Part shown: positions 17,647 through 27,354 of the stretch, piece by piece
Layout of the letters: every line of letters starts with the position of its first letter
Position numbering within the stretch: the first letter of the stretch is position 1
NCBI RefSeq assembly: GCF_002743255.1
Contig: NZ_PDYY01000009.1
Location: 62,001-126,000 of the forward strand
Length of the DNA stretch: 64,000 nucleotides
Reading direction: 5' to 3'
Source: Sporosarcina sp. P2
GTDB lineage: Bacteria; Bacillota; Bacilli; Bacillales_A; Planococcaceae
Position numbers and translations under genes: made by a program
The notes under the pieces: model-generated
The model's input: the letters and a program-made list of their open reading frames with translations, nothing else
Databases searched by the model: none
Told to the model about the DNA's origin: nothing

Positions 17647-18294
17647 GTGCTGACAAAAACAGAGTGGCATACATGCCTGCAAACGTTTGAAGAGATGTTT
17701 CCTGAAGCGCATTGTGAACTCGTTCATAAGAACGCTTTTGAATTGTTGATTGCGACACTTTTATCTGCACAATGTACGGACGTATTAGTCAATCGAGTGA
17801 CGGCAGAATTATTTAAAAAATATAAGACACCGGAAGATTATCTTGCTGTACCGATTGAGGAATTACAGCAAGATATACGTTCGATTGGTTTATTCCGTAA
17901 TAAATCAAAGAATATCCAAGCGCTTAGCCTTCGGTTAATAGAAGAGTTCGGTGGGGAAGTACCTCCTAACCGAGATATCATGATGACGTTACCAGGCGTA
18001 GGTAGGAAAACAGCTAATGTCGTCGTGTCGAATGCGTTCGGTGTGCCGGCATTAGCTGTCGATACACATGTTGAACGTGTAGCGAAGAGGCTAGGGATGA
18101 ATCGCTGGAAAGATCGTCCGATTGATGTAGAAGAAAAAATCATGCGTTGGACACCGATGGAACTGTGGACACAGACCCATCATCAAGTGATCTTCTTTGG
18201 TCGCTATCATTGCAAAGCACAAAATCCCAACTGTCCAGAATGTCCATTATTGGATTTATGCCGCGAAGGACGAAAAAGGATGAAAGCGAAATGA
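17647..18294 (+). CDS. nth: Endonuclease III (base excision repair DNA glycosylase/AP lyase)
   Basis: Bifunctional glycosylase/AP lyase removing oxidised pyrimidines. It has the HhH motif LPGVGRKTANVV with catalytic Lys, the catalytic Asp in VDTHVERV, and a C-terminal [4Fe-4S] ligand set in CKAQNPNCPECPLLDLC (C-x6-C-x2-C-x5-C). An upstream GTG (17638) is in frame, but GTG 17647 has AGGTGA at proper distance and fits the family N terminus. It is directly downstream of dnaD and overlaps ypoC by four bases. Confidence 0.95.
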   Translation: MLTKTEWHTCLQTFEEMFPEAHCELVHKNAFELLIATLLSAQCTDVLVNRVTAELFKKYKTPEDYLAVPIEELQQDIRSIGLFRNKSKNIQALSLRLIEEFGGEVPPNRDIMMTLPGVGRKTANVVVSNAFGVPALAVDTHVERVAKRLGMNRWKDRPIDVEEKIMRWTPMELWTQTHHQVIFFGRYHCKAQNPNCPECPLLDLCREGRKRMKAK

Positions 18295-18626
18295 CATACG
18301 AACAATTAAAGAGAAATGTGCAACAAATACTCGATAAATGGCAACAGCAAAAGCCTGAATTAGAAAAGGCATATGCTGTAAATGATTCACGTAAAATGGA
18401 GTTCATACAGCCGGCAATTGGTCAGCTGGAATGGTTAATTGGGCAAAGTGAACAATTGGAGAATCCACATACAGGTAAAATGCATCACGCACTTGCGCCA
18501 AATAATTACGATGAACGAATCGAGTTCATCAAACTTCAAAAAAGCAGCCATTATGCATTAATTCAATTGACTATGCTATACGATGAGATGAAAAAGAAAG
18601 CAGCGCGATTACGCGTTCAACAATAA
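18291..18626 (+). CDS. ypoC: YpoC-like protein of unknown function
   Basis: A 111-residue, mostly helical and charged protein without signal peptide or membrane segment. The frame is open from 18147 but that part overlaps nth; ATG 18291, in an ATGA overlap with the nth stop and preceded by AAAGGA, is the real start. Position (nth, then convergent ponA) matches B. subtilis ypoC. No catalytic motif is visible and no function is known to me. Confidence 0.82.
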   Translation: MTYEQLKRNVQQILDKWQQQKPELEKAYAVNDSRKMEFIQPAIGQLEWLIGQSEQLENPHTGKMHHALAPNNYDERIEFIKLQKSSHYALIQLTMLYDEMKKKAARLRVQQ

Positions 18627-18627
18627 A

Positions 18628-18674
18628 TAAAAAGAGCGATTCCACATGCAAAGTGTGGAATCGCTCTTTTTTTT
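18628..18674. terminator. Bidirectional terminator between ypoC and ponA
   Basis: AAAGAGCGATTCCACA and TGTGGAATCGCTCTTT form a 16-bp perfect stem with A and T runs on both sides, serving the two converging genes. Confidence 0.95.
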
Positions 18675-21408
18675 AATTGGTAGAGGAGTCGGATGACGTT
18701 TCGCCCGCATCGTTAGGTTTTTGTCCTTGCCCTTGTCCTGGATTGCCTTGGTTCCCTTGATTTCCTTGACCTTGGTTAGTTTGACCTTGATTTTGACTCT
18801 GACCTTGACCTTGATCTGGGTTAGTTTGGCCTTGATCTTCATTTTGGTCTAGGTTGTTCTGATCGTTAGATGAGTTATTGCCGCCTTGATTAGTCGATCC
18901 ATCTTGATCCGATTGATTCGGATTTTCATTATTGGAATCATTGTCGTTACCTGTGTCGTTGTCTGATGGATCATCTTCAGTATTGTTTTGATCATCAATA
19001 TTTTCATCAGGCTCAACGATAGGTTCATCTTCAATTACCGGTTCATCAGCGCCTTTTATTGAAAGGGAAGCTGTAGCTGAACCGCTCGTATAACCGCCCA
19101 TAGTGGCACTGACATGGAATGTGTAGTTTTTACCGTATTCCACACCAGAGTAAGTGGTTTGTTTATCGGAAGTCGTCGTGATACTTTGTGCTCCACCACC
19201 ATCAATAGACACACTGACGTTGAATGTAGGACTTCCGAGACTGCTGTATTTATTCGGCACATCATAATTCCATTGTAATTGAATCGTATTGGAATTCGCA
19301 TCGAATTGTGCAGTTAATCCCTCGGGACTTGGAATGGAAATCTTTTCGGGAACCGATGCTTTTTTGGGTAATGTTCCTCTGACAAATAATTCATTACTGA
19401 TGAGATTACGAGAGATGAATGAACTAGCAAGCATAATAGGGTCGCTGCCTTTGACGATTGCGGCTTCTTCGACTGAGTCCGGTTGAACGAACGTACCCGG
19501 GTCTTTTGCGATACTGCTCATGACATCTCTAAATAGATTCTGCGGTACGTAACGACCGTGATCATAGGTCTTAATCGGTGAGAAATCACCATAACCGCCC
19601 CATGTAGAAATGGTGTACTCCGTTGTATAACCTGTGAACCACGTATCAGGTACATAGTGACTTTCCATATTATCTTTTTTCATTTTTTCAGCAGAATAAT
19701 TTGTTGTACCTGTTTTTCCGGCAATATCCATATTACCGATGTTTGCGCGAGTTCCAGTTGCTCCATATTCGGTTAAGACATCACGCAATACATCCGTAAT
19801 CATATAAGCAGTAGAATCTTTCATTGCGGTTACGGGGTCAGGTCGTAAATTCTTTTCTGTCTTACCGTCACGCAATATAAGCTTATTTACAGTATGGGGT
19901 TTGGTGTAAATCCCGCCATTACCGAAAGCGGCATATGCGCCTGCCATTTGAACTGTAGAGAATTCATCTCCGCCACCAAGTGCATTGGAGGAATCTATAC
20001 TTTTATACGTAAACCCAAGTTTATTAGCAAAGGCTTCTGCTTTCTTTGGTCCTACTTTTTCAAATGTCTGGACAGCGGGTATGTTTCTCGACCAGTACAA
20101 TGCCTGCCGCATAGTCAATGTACCAAGGAATTTACCATCAGCGTTACCGATAGCTACGCCTGAACCTTTATAGCTGTAAGGTTCATCCACTACCTTTTGA
20201 CCTGTAGACCAATCGAGTTCTTCAATTGCTGGACCATACGATAAAATCGGCTTAATACTAGAACCTGGTGCACGTTTGACTTCAGCAAAATTCAAGTTGC
20301 GCCCCGAATAATTCCGTCCGCCGCCAATAGCTACAATTGCACTAGTTTTCGTATCCAGCACGGTCATGCCGGCTTGCATTTCATCTGATTCATAATAGCT
20401 TGAATTATTGATTGCGGCTTCTACTGTTTCTTGTACATTTGGATCTAAAGCAGTTTGTACGGTGACACCTTCGGATAAAAGATCGGTAAATCCAGCTGCC
20501 TCAATTTCATCCAGTACCGCATCTACATAAGCTGGGTATTTACCGAACACTTCACGATCTTCTTCTGCTAATAGAGTAGAAGTGACTGGTACTTTTTTCG
20601 CTTCATTCATTTCAGCCGTCGTAATTTTGCCGTGACGCTCCATAAGTGTTAGGACTATATTTCGGCGCTTTTCCGCACGTTCCGGATGTTTAAATGGATT
20701 ATAGCCGTTTGGAGATTGTGGCATCCCGGCTAGCATGGCCATTTCAGGTAAATCTAGTTCGCCTACTTTTTTACCGTAGAAGTAATTTGCGCCTGTACCG
20801 ATACCGTAGCGTGTACCTGACATGAGAACTTTATTGAAGTACATCTCAAAGATTTCTTCTTTTGTATATTCTTTTTCTAGTTTGTGGGCAAGCCAAGCTT
20901 CCTGTGCTTTACGCTTCAATGTTTTTTCGTTCTTCAGAAACGAGTTTTTGATGACTTGCTGTGTCAATGTCGAAGCACCTTGTGATCCAAATCCACTACG
21001 GAAGTTTGCGACAACGGCTCCTCCAAGACGATAAAAATCGATTCCACCATGCTTGAAGAAACGAATGTCTTCCGTAGCTAGAATGGCATCTTTCAGTTTT
21101 TCAGGGATTTCATCGTACGGTACGAATTCCCGTTTCTCTGCACCAAACTTCATGAACACATCGCCGTCTTTTGTCAAGAAGTTAGAGGTGAGGGGGTCTT
21201 TCAACAGTTCTTCATCTAATTCCGGAGCTGTACTTGCATAATATGCAAATAATGAAGCTCCACCAACTAGTACTAGAAGGAAAAGTGCTGCAATACCTAG
21301 GAGGATTTTCTTCCATAATTGATCTGGAAGCTTTTTCTGCGGCCGCTTTGGTTGCTCCGTCACTTGTTTCTGTCTTCTTGCCGTTCTTGAGTTTATATTA
21401 TCACTCAT
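18673..21408 (-). CDS. ponA: Class A penicillin-binding protein (transglycosylase/transpeptidase)
   Basis: Bifunctional PBP1-type peptidoglycan synthase. Order: basic cytoplasmic tail, one membrane segment (about 34-60), GT51 transglycosylase with catalytic Glu in ATEDIRFF and GASTLTQQ, transpeptidase with SxxK in GSSIKP, SRN and KTGTT, then a fibronectin-III-like domain and a C-terminal tail of about 130 residues rich in D, N, Q and G (GQGQNQGQ-type). ATG 21408 has AGGAAA upstream; an ATG at 21429 lacks a good SD. It forms an operon with recU, as in Bacillus. The N terminus faces the cytosol; the rest is extracellular. Confidence 0.96.
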   Translation of the reverse strand: MSDNINSRTARRQKQVTEQPKRPQKKLPDQLWKKILLGIAALFLLVLVGGASLFAYYASTAPELDEELLKDPLTSNFLTKDGDVFMKFGAEKREFVPYDEIPEKLKDAILATEDIRFFKHGGIDFYRLGGAVVANFRSGFGSQGASTLTQQVIKNSFLKNEKTLKRKAQEAWLAHKLEKEYTKEEIFEMYFNKVLMSGTRYGIGTGANYFYGKKVGELDLPEMAMLAGMPQSPNGYNPFKHPERAEKRRNIVLTLMERHGKITTAEMNEAKKVPVTSTLLAEEDREVFGKYPAYVDAVLDEIEAAGFTDLLSEGVTVQTALDPNVQETVEAAINNSSYYESDEMQAGMTVLDTKTSAIVAIGGGRNYSGRNLNFAEVKRAPGSSIKPILSYGPAIEELDWSTGQKVVDEPYSYKGSGVAIGNADGKFLGTLTMRQALYWSRNIPAVQTFEKVGPKKAEAFANKLGFTYKSIDSSNALGGGDEFSTVQMAGAYAAFGNGGIYTKPHTVNKLILRDGKTEKNLRPDPVTAMKDSTAYMITDVLRDVLTEYGATGTRANIGNMDIAGKTGTTNYSAEKMKKDNMESHYVPDTWFTGYTTEYTISTWGGYGDFSPIKTYDHGRYVPQNLFRDVMSSIAKDPGTFVQPDSVEEAAIVKGSDPIMLASSFISRNLISNELFVRGTLPKKASVPEKISIPSPEGLTAQFDANSNTIQLQWNYDVPNKYSSLGSPTFNVSVSIDGGGAQSITTTSDKQTTYSGVEYGKNYTFHVSATMGGYTSGSATASLSIKGADEPVIEDEPIVEPDENIDDQNNTEDDPSDNDTGNDNDSNNENPNQSDQDGSTNQGGNNSSNDQNNLDQNEDQGQTNPDQGQGQSQNQGQTNQGQGNQGNQGNPGQGQGQKPNDAGETSSDSSTN

Positions 21409-21432
21409 AATATTTCCTGCCTTTCGCATTCA

Positions 21433-22044
21433 TTAATCTTTCTTGCGCTTGATCCAATCCGCCACGGCTTGTATGTAATCGAGCCGCGGATGAAAACCGG
21501 TGTTGATTTCGATAGATCGTTCCTCTATTTCAGATAATGTAATAGATTTTCTTCCACCATCTTCCATACGTTGCCACAAAGGATAAAATTCCTCGAATGG
21601 CAATAAGAAATATCGATCCAACAATGTAAAATTGACAATAAAAAAAGCAAGTCCGGATTGGTCGATTACTTGCTTCATATGCTGCACTTGATGTAAATGA
21701 ATGTTTTGCAGTGGCAATGAAGTTTTATTTTTCGTTTCCTTTGCTTCAAAATCCACATACAATCCATTCCAAACACCATTATAGTCAGTTGTCGAAGGAG
21801 TACGGAAATACGCTTCTGTTATCACTGCAGCGCTTCTTGCAGGATAGCGGACATTGACGATTTGTATGGGCACCGGCTTTTTATGGATGACGGCTAGACC
21901 ATGCGCCAGATAGTATTCATTTGTATCGTTCAGTTCGTCTTCTAATGATTTACCCCGATTACTGAATGAGTAGTCATAGGTTTTCTTTTTCGCAGAAGAC
22001 ACAGAAGGATTGAACTTTTTTCCGTTTGGATAACGTATCGCCAA
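21433..22044 (-). CDS. recU: Holliday junction resolvase RecU
   Basis: Structure-specific endonuclease cutting Holliday junctions and modulating RecA. It has RYPNGK at the N terminus, SNRG, the STTDYNG and YVDFEAKETKNKTS catalytic core (Asp, Glu, Lys of the nuclease fold) and PLQNIHLHQ. About 203 residues, as in the family. The frame starts at GTG 22053, but TTG 22044 has AGGTGG well placed and matches the usual MxIRYPNG start. ponA follows in the same transcript; recU-ponA pairing is classic for Bacillales. Confidence 0.95.
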   Translation of the reverse strand: MAIRYPNGKKFNPSVSSAKKKTYDYSFSNRGKSLEDELNDTNEYYLAHGLAVIHKKPVPIQIVNVRYPARSAAVITEAYFRTPSTTDYNGVWNGLYVDFEAKETKNKTSLPLQNIHLHQVQHMKQVIDQSGLAFFIVNFTLLDRYFLLPFEEFYPLWQRMEDGGRKSITLSEIEERSIEINTGFHPRLDYIQAVADWIKRKKD

Positions 22045-22242
22045 TGTGACCACCTCGTACTCTACATCATATCATACCGACTATTAGACGAGTTACCAAA
22101 AAGAAAGTTTCCATCGAATTGAAAGTAGTCGAATTGGTGACAGCTTGGAATGTTTGTTCGTAGAAAGTGGAGCTGTTGTGGAATATCTGATAAAATGAAG
22201 GAAAGCATGTTTTATCATGGAATCTAAAGGAGTTTTATATAA

Positions 22243-22620
22243 ATGGGCAAGATGGAAGACACGAAGTTATTGCTGACTATTTGTGATGAATGTGAACAGC
22301 GATTTTATCATATGAGAGAAACGGATCATGAACCGGATTTTTTTGAAGAAGTGAAGCCGTATGCTGATAGTAGTCACCAGGCCATTGCACGGTGGGCCGA
22401 AGAGATGAAGGTGTGGATACAGAAAGAAAAGCCACGGTATGTGCATGAAGTGCAAGTGGATTCGTTGAAAGACTCGATGACTCAATTCGTCGTACAGTCT
22501 TTCTATAAAGCAACTGGAAAAAAGCGTTTTATTCTTTCTATCCGTGCAGCACGCTATACATTGCAAACCGTTTTGGACGCAATGAACGCGGAGCGAGGAG
22601 AGGACCAGATGAATGAATAA
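22243..22620 (+). CDS. yppE: YppE-like DUF1798 protein
   Basis: A 125-residue helical protein, charged, with no signal or membrane segment. Length, composition and location (after recU, before yprA/mrfA) match B. subtilis YppE (DUF1798). Function is unknown. The SD AAAGGAG lies about 12 bases before ATG 22243; ATG 22252 is a slightly less favoured alternative. The 3' end overlaps mrfA by eight bases, so the two are probably co-translated. Confidence 0.82.
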   Translation: MGKMEDTKLLLTICDECEQRFYHMRETDHEPDFFEEVKPYADSSHQAIARWAEEMKVWIQKEKPRYVHEVQVDSLKDSMTQFVVQSFYKATGKKRFILSIRAARYTLQTVLDAMNAERGEDQMNE

Positions 22621-24877
22621 ACAAAGTATACCCGAAACAATTAAGGAGCTATTCGCTGACTCACGCTTCGGTCCGAATATTGCATACATCGAAACGCTTA
22701 AAGAGCAAGAGGCCATCTTAGCGGAGTTTCCTCCTATGTTACACTCGTCGATTCGTAAAGCGTTAGCAACGAAGGGAATCACACAGTTATACAGTCACCA
22801 GCGACAAGCATTCGACCAAGTGAGTAAAGGTCACTCGATTACCGCCATAACTCCGACTGCCTCGGGGAAATCACTATGTTACCATTTGCCAGTACTGCAG
22901 TCGATTTTGGATGATCCATCTTCACGGGCACTGTATTTATTCCCAACTAAAGCATTGGCTCAAGATCAGCTAGCAGATTTGCATGAGTTGATTGAAGCGA
23001 GTGGCGAGACGATTTTAAGTCATACCTATGACGGAGATACAGCACCTGGTTTGCGAACCAAGGTTAGAAAATCGGGACATATTATTTTGACGAACCCGGA
23101 CATGCTTCACTCAGCGATATTGCCTCACCATACAAAATGGATTTCATTGTTCGAAAACTTGAAATATATCGTGGTAGATGAACTTCATACGTATAAAGGT
23201 GTATTCGGTAGCCACGTGGCGCATGTATTAAGAAGATTACAGCGCATTTGCCGATTTTATGGCAGTGATCCGATTTTTATTTGTACGTCCGCAACGATTT
23301 CAAATGCCAAAGAATTGGCAGATAATCTGACGAATAAAGATATGGTGCTGATTGATCAAAACGGGGCACCACGCGGCAAAAAACATTTCGTTTTTTATAA
23401 CCCGCCAATTGTCCACGATGTGTTTGGCATACGCAGAAGTGCAGTGCTTGAAGTCCGTGATCTCGGCGCATTTCTCTATCAAAAACATATTCAGACAATC
23501 ATTTTTGCGCGAAGTCGAGTACGCGTAGAAATGCTCGTGACCTATATGAAAGAACTAACTAAGAAAAAGTTATTCGATAAAACGGTAATGGGCTATCGTG
23601 GTGGTTATTTACCTTCAGAACGTAGAACCATCGAAAGTGGTTTGAAAAATGGTGATATTCGTACGGTGGTTAGTACAAACGCCTTGGAACTTGGTATTGA
23701 TATCGGCCAATTACAAGCATGTATTATGACAGGTTACCCGGGAAATATTGCCAGTGCGTTGCAACAAGCGGGTCGTGCGGGGAGACGTCAAGAAGATGCG
23801 CTAATTATTTATGTAGCGCAATCGATGCCGCTCGATCAATATATTATTCAACATCCGCAATACTTACTTGGACGGCAACCGGAAGAAATCCATATTCATC
23901 CCGACAATATGCTAATACTGATGGATCATTTGAAATGTGCTTCATTCGAACTGCCATTTAGCTCTACCGAGACGTATGGTGAATTTGAAGTACAGGAATT
24001 ACTAGCGTTTTTACAAAGTGAAGGCGTCTTGTTACAAACATCGGATAAATGGCATTGGATGACCGATCGCTTTCCTGCTGGAGAAATCAGTTTACGTTCC
24101 GCATCACAAGAAAATGTCATCATTATTGACCAGTCGTTTCCAAAAGAAACTCGCGTCATTGGAGAAATGGACCGATTCAGTGCCATGACGTTGTTGCATG
24201 AAGAAGCGATTTATTTACATCAAGGAACGCAGTATCAAGTAGAGAAGTTGGATTGGGAAGAAAAGAAAGCTTACGTTACAGTCGTCGATGTCGATTATTT
24301 CACCGATGCAAATCTCGCGGTGGAATTAAAAGTCATCAGTGAAGACAAGCGGATGATGGACGGGGAGCGTATACTAGCGTATGGAGACTTAGCAGTACTC
24401 GCCATTCCAACAATCTTTAAGAAGATTAAATTCGATACACATGACAATATTGGTTCAGGTCCGATCTCGTTGCCTGCGGAAGAAATGCATACGTCAGGTA
24501 CGTGGTTAACGTTTGAAGTTCCCGAAGACTGGGAGAAATCCGACTTGACCGACGCGATGACAGCTGCAGCGTATGTGATTCAATCGTTAGTACCGCTATT
24601 CATCAAATGTGATCGAAATGATATTCATGTCGTACCACAAGTGAAGGCGATTCACATGGAGCAACCAACCTTCTTTATTTACGACAGTTATCCAGGTGGA
24701 ATTGGTTTAAGTGAAAATATTTATAGTCGTTGGAAAGAATTATTAATGCTCGCAGCGGATCATGTGGCGGAGTGCCGTTGTGAATACGGCTGTCCCGTTT
24801 GTATTGGAGCGCAAGAAGCAGGACAAAAGAATAACAAACATCGTGCACATAGCTTGCTAGCAGAGTTGGCGAAGTGA
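22613..24877 (+). CDS. mrfA: DEAD-box-type helicase with DUF1998, mitomycin repair factor A (YprA)
   Basis: SF2 helicase of 754 residues. Motif I PTASGKSLCYH, motif II DELH, motif III CTSATI and motif VI QAGRAGR are all seen. The C-terminal DUF1998 region carries a zinc-type four-cysteine cluster at Cys721, Cys723, Cys727 and Cys730 (CRCEYGCPVC). In B. subtilis MrfA works with exonuclease MrfB to repair mitomycin-type adducts without UvrABC. Here mrfB is not adjacent but about 4 kb downstream, past accessory genes. The SD GAGGAGAGG lies inside yppE. Confidence 0.93.
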   Translation: MNKQSIPETIKELFADSRFGPNIAYIETLKEQEAILAEFPPMLHSSIRKALATKGITQLYSHQRQAFDQVSKGHSITAITPTASGKSLCYHLPVLQSILDDPSSRALYLFPTKALAQDQLADLHELIEASGETILSHTYDGDTAPGLRTKVRKSGHIILTNPDMLHSAILPHHTKWISLFENLKYIVVDELHTYKGVFGSHVAHVLRRLQRICRFYGSDPIFICTSATISNAKELADNLTNKDMVLIDQNGAPRGKKHFVFYNPPIVHDVFGIRRSAVLEVRDLGAFLYQKHIQTIIFARSRVRVEMLVTYMKELTKKKLFDKTVMGYRGGYLPSERRTIESGLKNGDIRTVVSTNALELGIDIGQLQACIMTGYPGNIASALQQAGRAGRRQEDALIIYVAQSMPLDQYIIQHPQYLLGRQPEEIHIHPDNMLILMDHLKCASFELPFSSTETYGEFEVQELLAFLQSEGVLLQTSDKWHWMTDRFPAGEISLRSASQENVIIIDQSFPKETRVIGEMDRFSAMTLLHEEAIYLHQGTQYQVEKLDWEEKKAYVTVVDVDYFTDANLAVELKVISEDKRMMDGERILAYGDLAVLAIPTIFKKIKFDTHDNIGSGPISLPAEEMHTSGTWLTFEVPEDWEKSDLTDAMTAAAYVIQSLVPLFIKCDRNDIHVVPQVKAIHMEQPTFFIYDSYPGGIGLSENIYSRWKELLMLAADHVAECRCEYGCPVCIGAQEAGQKNNKHRAHSLLAELAK

Positions 24878-24884
24878 GTAGAAA

Positions 24885-24917
24885 GAGAGTTGAAGCGAAT
24901 AGCTTTGACTCTTTTTT
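24885..24917 (+). terminator. Terminator after mrfA
   Basis: AGAGT...AAGC, a GAAT loop, then GCTT...GACTCT, followed by seven T residues, just after the mrfA stop. It separates mrfA from the SLH 5'-nucleotidase gene. Confidence 0.8.
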
Positions 24918-25050
24918 TATAGACAAAAATGCAAGGTAGAACCATTTGAAAACCATAAAAAATATCGACCCTCTATCTAAATGGCAGTGCATTCTGATAA
25001 TATGAATATGTATAACTGTCAGAATACTAAAACGAGGAGGGTGAAAACAG

Positions 25051-27246
25051 ATGAAAAAAAGAAAAGTTCATAGGTTTGGTGCTACATTTGTTGTCGCTAG
25101 CGCTATTGTATTGTCGGGGGGATCTGTCAGTGCTGCAGAGCAATGGTATACCGACGTATCAAAGGATCACACGCATTATGAAGCAATTAAAGCATTGACG
25201 GACCAACAAATCATTCGTGGCTATTCCGAAAATCAGTTTAAGCCTGGAAATTCCATTGAGCGTCGTCACGCGGCGTTAATTTTGGCAAAGCTCGGGGACT
25301 TCGAAGAACCGACTAATGTGGCAGATGTATTAAAAAAGTTTAAGGATATTTCAGAGGACAGCTTCTACGCTAAAGAAATGGCAACTCTAGCTAATGCAAA
25401 TGTATTTAAAGGTGACTCAAATGGGAATTTCAAACCTACAGCCGCTCTGACACGTCAACAAATGGCAAATGTATTAGTAAATGCATTGGACCTTGAGAAA
25501 TACGATACAGGTAAGAAAGTGGAAATCAACTTATCGAATGTAGGAGAGTCACACAGAAGAGGTGTACAAATCCTTGCGAGTCTTGGTTTAACGGATCAAC
25601 TGAGTAATTTCAGACCGAATGAGCCCGTCACACGAGGCGCGTTCTCTTCATTCATTCACCGTGCAAATCAGCTACAACCAAGCGATTTCACCTTATCATT
25701 GATGCATATGAATGATACGCATGCACGAGTTGCGGAAATGCCAAAAGCCATTACCGCTATTAAAGAAGTGCGAAATGAAAAGCCAGATGCTTTGCTTCTA
25801 CATGGCGGAGATGTTTTCTCAGGAACATTATATTTCTCAGAGTTTGAAGGACAAGCCGATCTAGAACTGATGAATTTAATGGGTCTGGATGCAATGGTAT
25901 TTGGTAATCATGAATTTGATTTAGGCGACAGTAAGAATGGCCACAAGTCACTGGCAAGTTTTGTGAAAGGTGCTAATTTCCCTGTAATCGGCGCGAACAT
26001 AGATTTCTCCAAAGACCCCGACTTGAAAAATCTAGTAAGCAAAACAGAATTCACTAGCACGCTGGCACTTGGAGAAATTCATAAAGGCTTGATCAAAGAA
26101 GTGAATGGGGAAAAGGTTGGAATCTTCGGTTTGACTACAGAAAGTACAGCGTTTGTCGCGAGTCCAGGAGCAGTAGAGTTTTTGGACTATAAAGAGTCAG
26201 CTGAACAAGCCGTGGCCTACTTTGAGAGCCAAGGCGTCAATAAAATTATTTCGCTAAATCATCTTGGGTTCGATAGTGATCCATCTGTAGGTAATGATTT
26301 GCTTATAGCCCAAGCGGTTGAAGGCATCGATATTATCGTTGGCGGGCATTCACACACGAAATTGTCGGAGCCAGTGATTGTTGATAAAAAAGCCAATGGA
26401 GAAAGCAAAGACCCTACAGTCATTGTTCAAGCCGATCAATACTTGACGCATCTTGGAACACTAGACGTAGAATTTGATGATAAAGGCGTCATTACTGGAC
26501 ACGCTGGCAAATTAATCAGCTTAAAAGATAAAACGAATGATGCAGAAGCAGCGAAAGCACTTCTTAAGTATTCCGGAAAAGTCGATGAAACGTTTGGTAA
26601 AGAAATCGGCGCGACATTAGAAGTGGATCTACCGAATCCAAGAAGTCGTGAAGGAGAGAATTCGACCGAAAGTGTCCGTGCGAATGAAACAGCGCTCGGT
26701 AACTTAATAACGGATGGAATGCTAGAAAAAGCAAAAGAATACAATCCGAAAACAGTCATTGCTCTGCAAAATGGTGGAGGAATCCGCAATCATTTAAATA
26801 AGGGACAAGTCACAGTCGGAGCAGTAATTGAAGTACTACCATTTGGTAATACATTATCTCTTGTTACGCTTACGGGTGAAGAAATTAAAAATACGCTTGA
26901 GCATAGTGTGCGAAATGCACCTAACGAAGAGGGCGGTTTCTTGCATATGTCGGGAATGAAAATAACATTTGATAGCAGTAAAGAAGCTGGCAATCGTATT
27001 CAGACCATGCAAGTACAAATGAATGGCGAGTACGTGGATTTAGAGATGGATAAAGAGTATGTGATCACGACAAACGCCTTTACAGCAAGGGGCGGAGACG
27101 GCTTTAAAGTGCTTGGTGATGCATACGAAAATGGCCGTGTGACCGATCTAGGCTTGGATGACTGGGTGAACTTGCGAGATCACTTGATCAAGCTTGGAAC
27201 AGTTAAACCTGAAATTGAAGGTCGAATTATTGATTTGAATAAGTAA
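25051..27246 (+). CDS. Cell-surface 5'-nucleotidase with three N-terminal SLH domains
   Basis: Secreted 731-residue enzyme. A Sec signal peptide (about 1-29, cleaved near VSAAE) is followed by three SLH modules (about 31-75, 92-136, 155-200), which bind pyruvylated cell-wall polymer. Next is a calcineurin-like phosphoesterase domain (NDTHAR, GGDVFSGT, FGNHEFDLGD, GGHSHTKL metal motifs) and the 5'-nucleotidase C-terminal domain (LQNGGGIRN, FTARGGDGF). Likely role: dephosphorylating external nucleotides for phosphate and nucleoside uptake. It has a strong SD (GAGGAGGG) and its own terminator, and is an accessory gene between mrfA and mrfB. Confidence 0.93.
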   Translation: MKKRKVHRFGATFVVASAIVLSGGSVSAAEQWYTDVSKDHTHYEAIKALTDQQIIRGYSENQFKPGNSIERRHAALILAKLGDFEEPTNVADVLKKFKDISEDSFYAKEMATLANANVFKGDSNGNFKPTAALTRQQMANVLVNALDLEKYDTGKKVEINLSNVGESHRRGVQILASLGLTDQLSNFRPNEPVTRGAFSSFIHRANQLQPSDFTLSLMHMNDTHARVAEMPKAITAIKEVRNEKPDALLLHGGDVFSGTLYFSEFEGQADLELMNLMGLDAMVFGNHEFDLGDSKNGHKSLASFVKGANFPVIGANIDFSKDPDLKNLVSKTEFTSTLALGEIHKGLIKEVNGEKVGIFGLTTESTAFVASPGAVEFLDYKESAEQAVAYFESQGVNKIISLNHLGFDSDPSVGNDLLIAQAVEGIDIIVGGHSHTKLSEPVIVDKKANGESKDPTVIVQADQYLTHLGTLDVEFDDKGVITGHAGKLISLKDKTNDAEAAKALLKYSGKVDETFGKEIGATLEVDLPNPRSREGENSTESVRANETALGNLITDGMLEKAKEYNPKTVIALQNGGGIRNHLNKGQVTVGAVIEVLPFGNTLSLVTLTGEEIKNTLEHSVRNAPNEEGGFLHMSGMKITFDSSKEAGNRIQTMQVQMNGEYVDLEMDKEYVITTNAFTARGGDGFKVLGDAYENGRVTDLGLDDWVNLRDHLIKLGTVKPEIEGRIIDLNK

Positions 27247-27260
27247 TCTAGACAAATGTA

Positions 27261-27296
27261 AAAGAGTTGGAGCTTAAAAGCTTCGACTCTTTTTTG
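27261..27296 (+). terminator. Terminator after the SLH 5'-nucleotidase gene
   Basis: AAGAGTtGGAGCTT pairs with AAGCTTCGACTCTT around a short AA loop, with a following T run. Confidence 0.88.
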
Positions 27297-27354
27297 ATAT
27301 TTTTTTAGTAGATGTATGCTTTTTACAATATGCTTCTATACAGCATTTGAGGAG

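Noticed and set aside
18609..19034. Minus-strand K/Q/T- and M/I-rich ORFs inside the ponA 3' end
   Set aside because: Out-of-frame readings of the repetitive D/N/Q/G tail of PonA; repeats keep alternative frames open.
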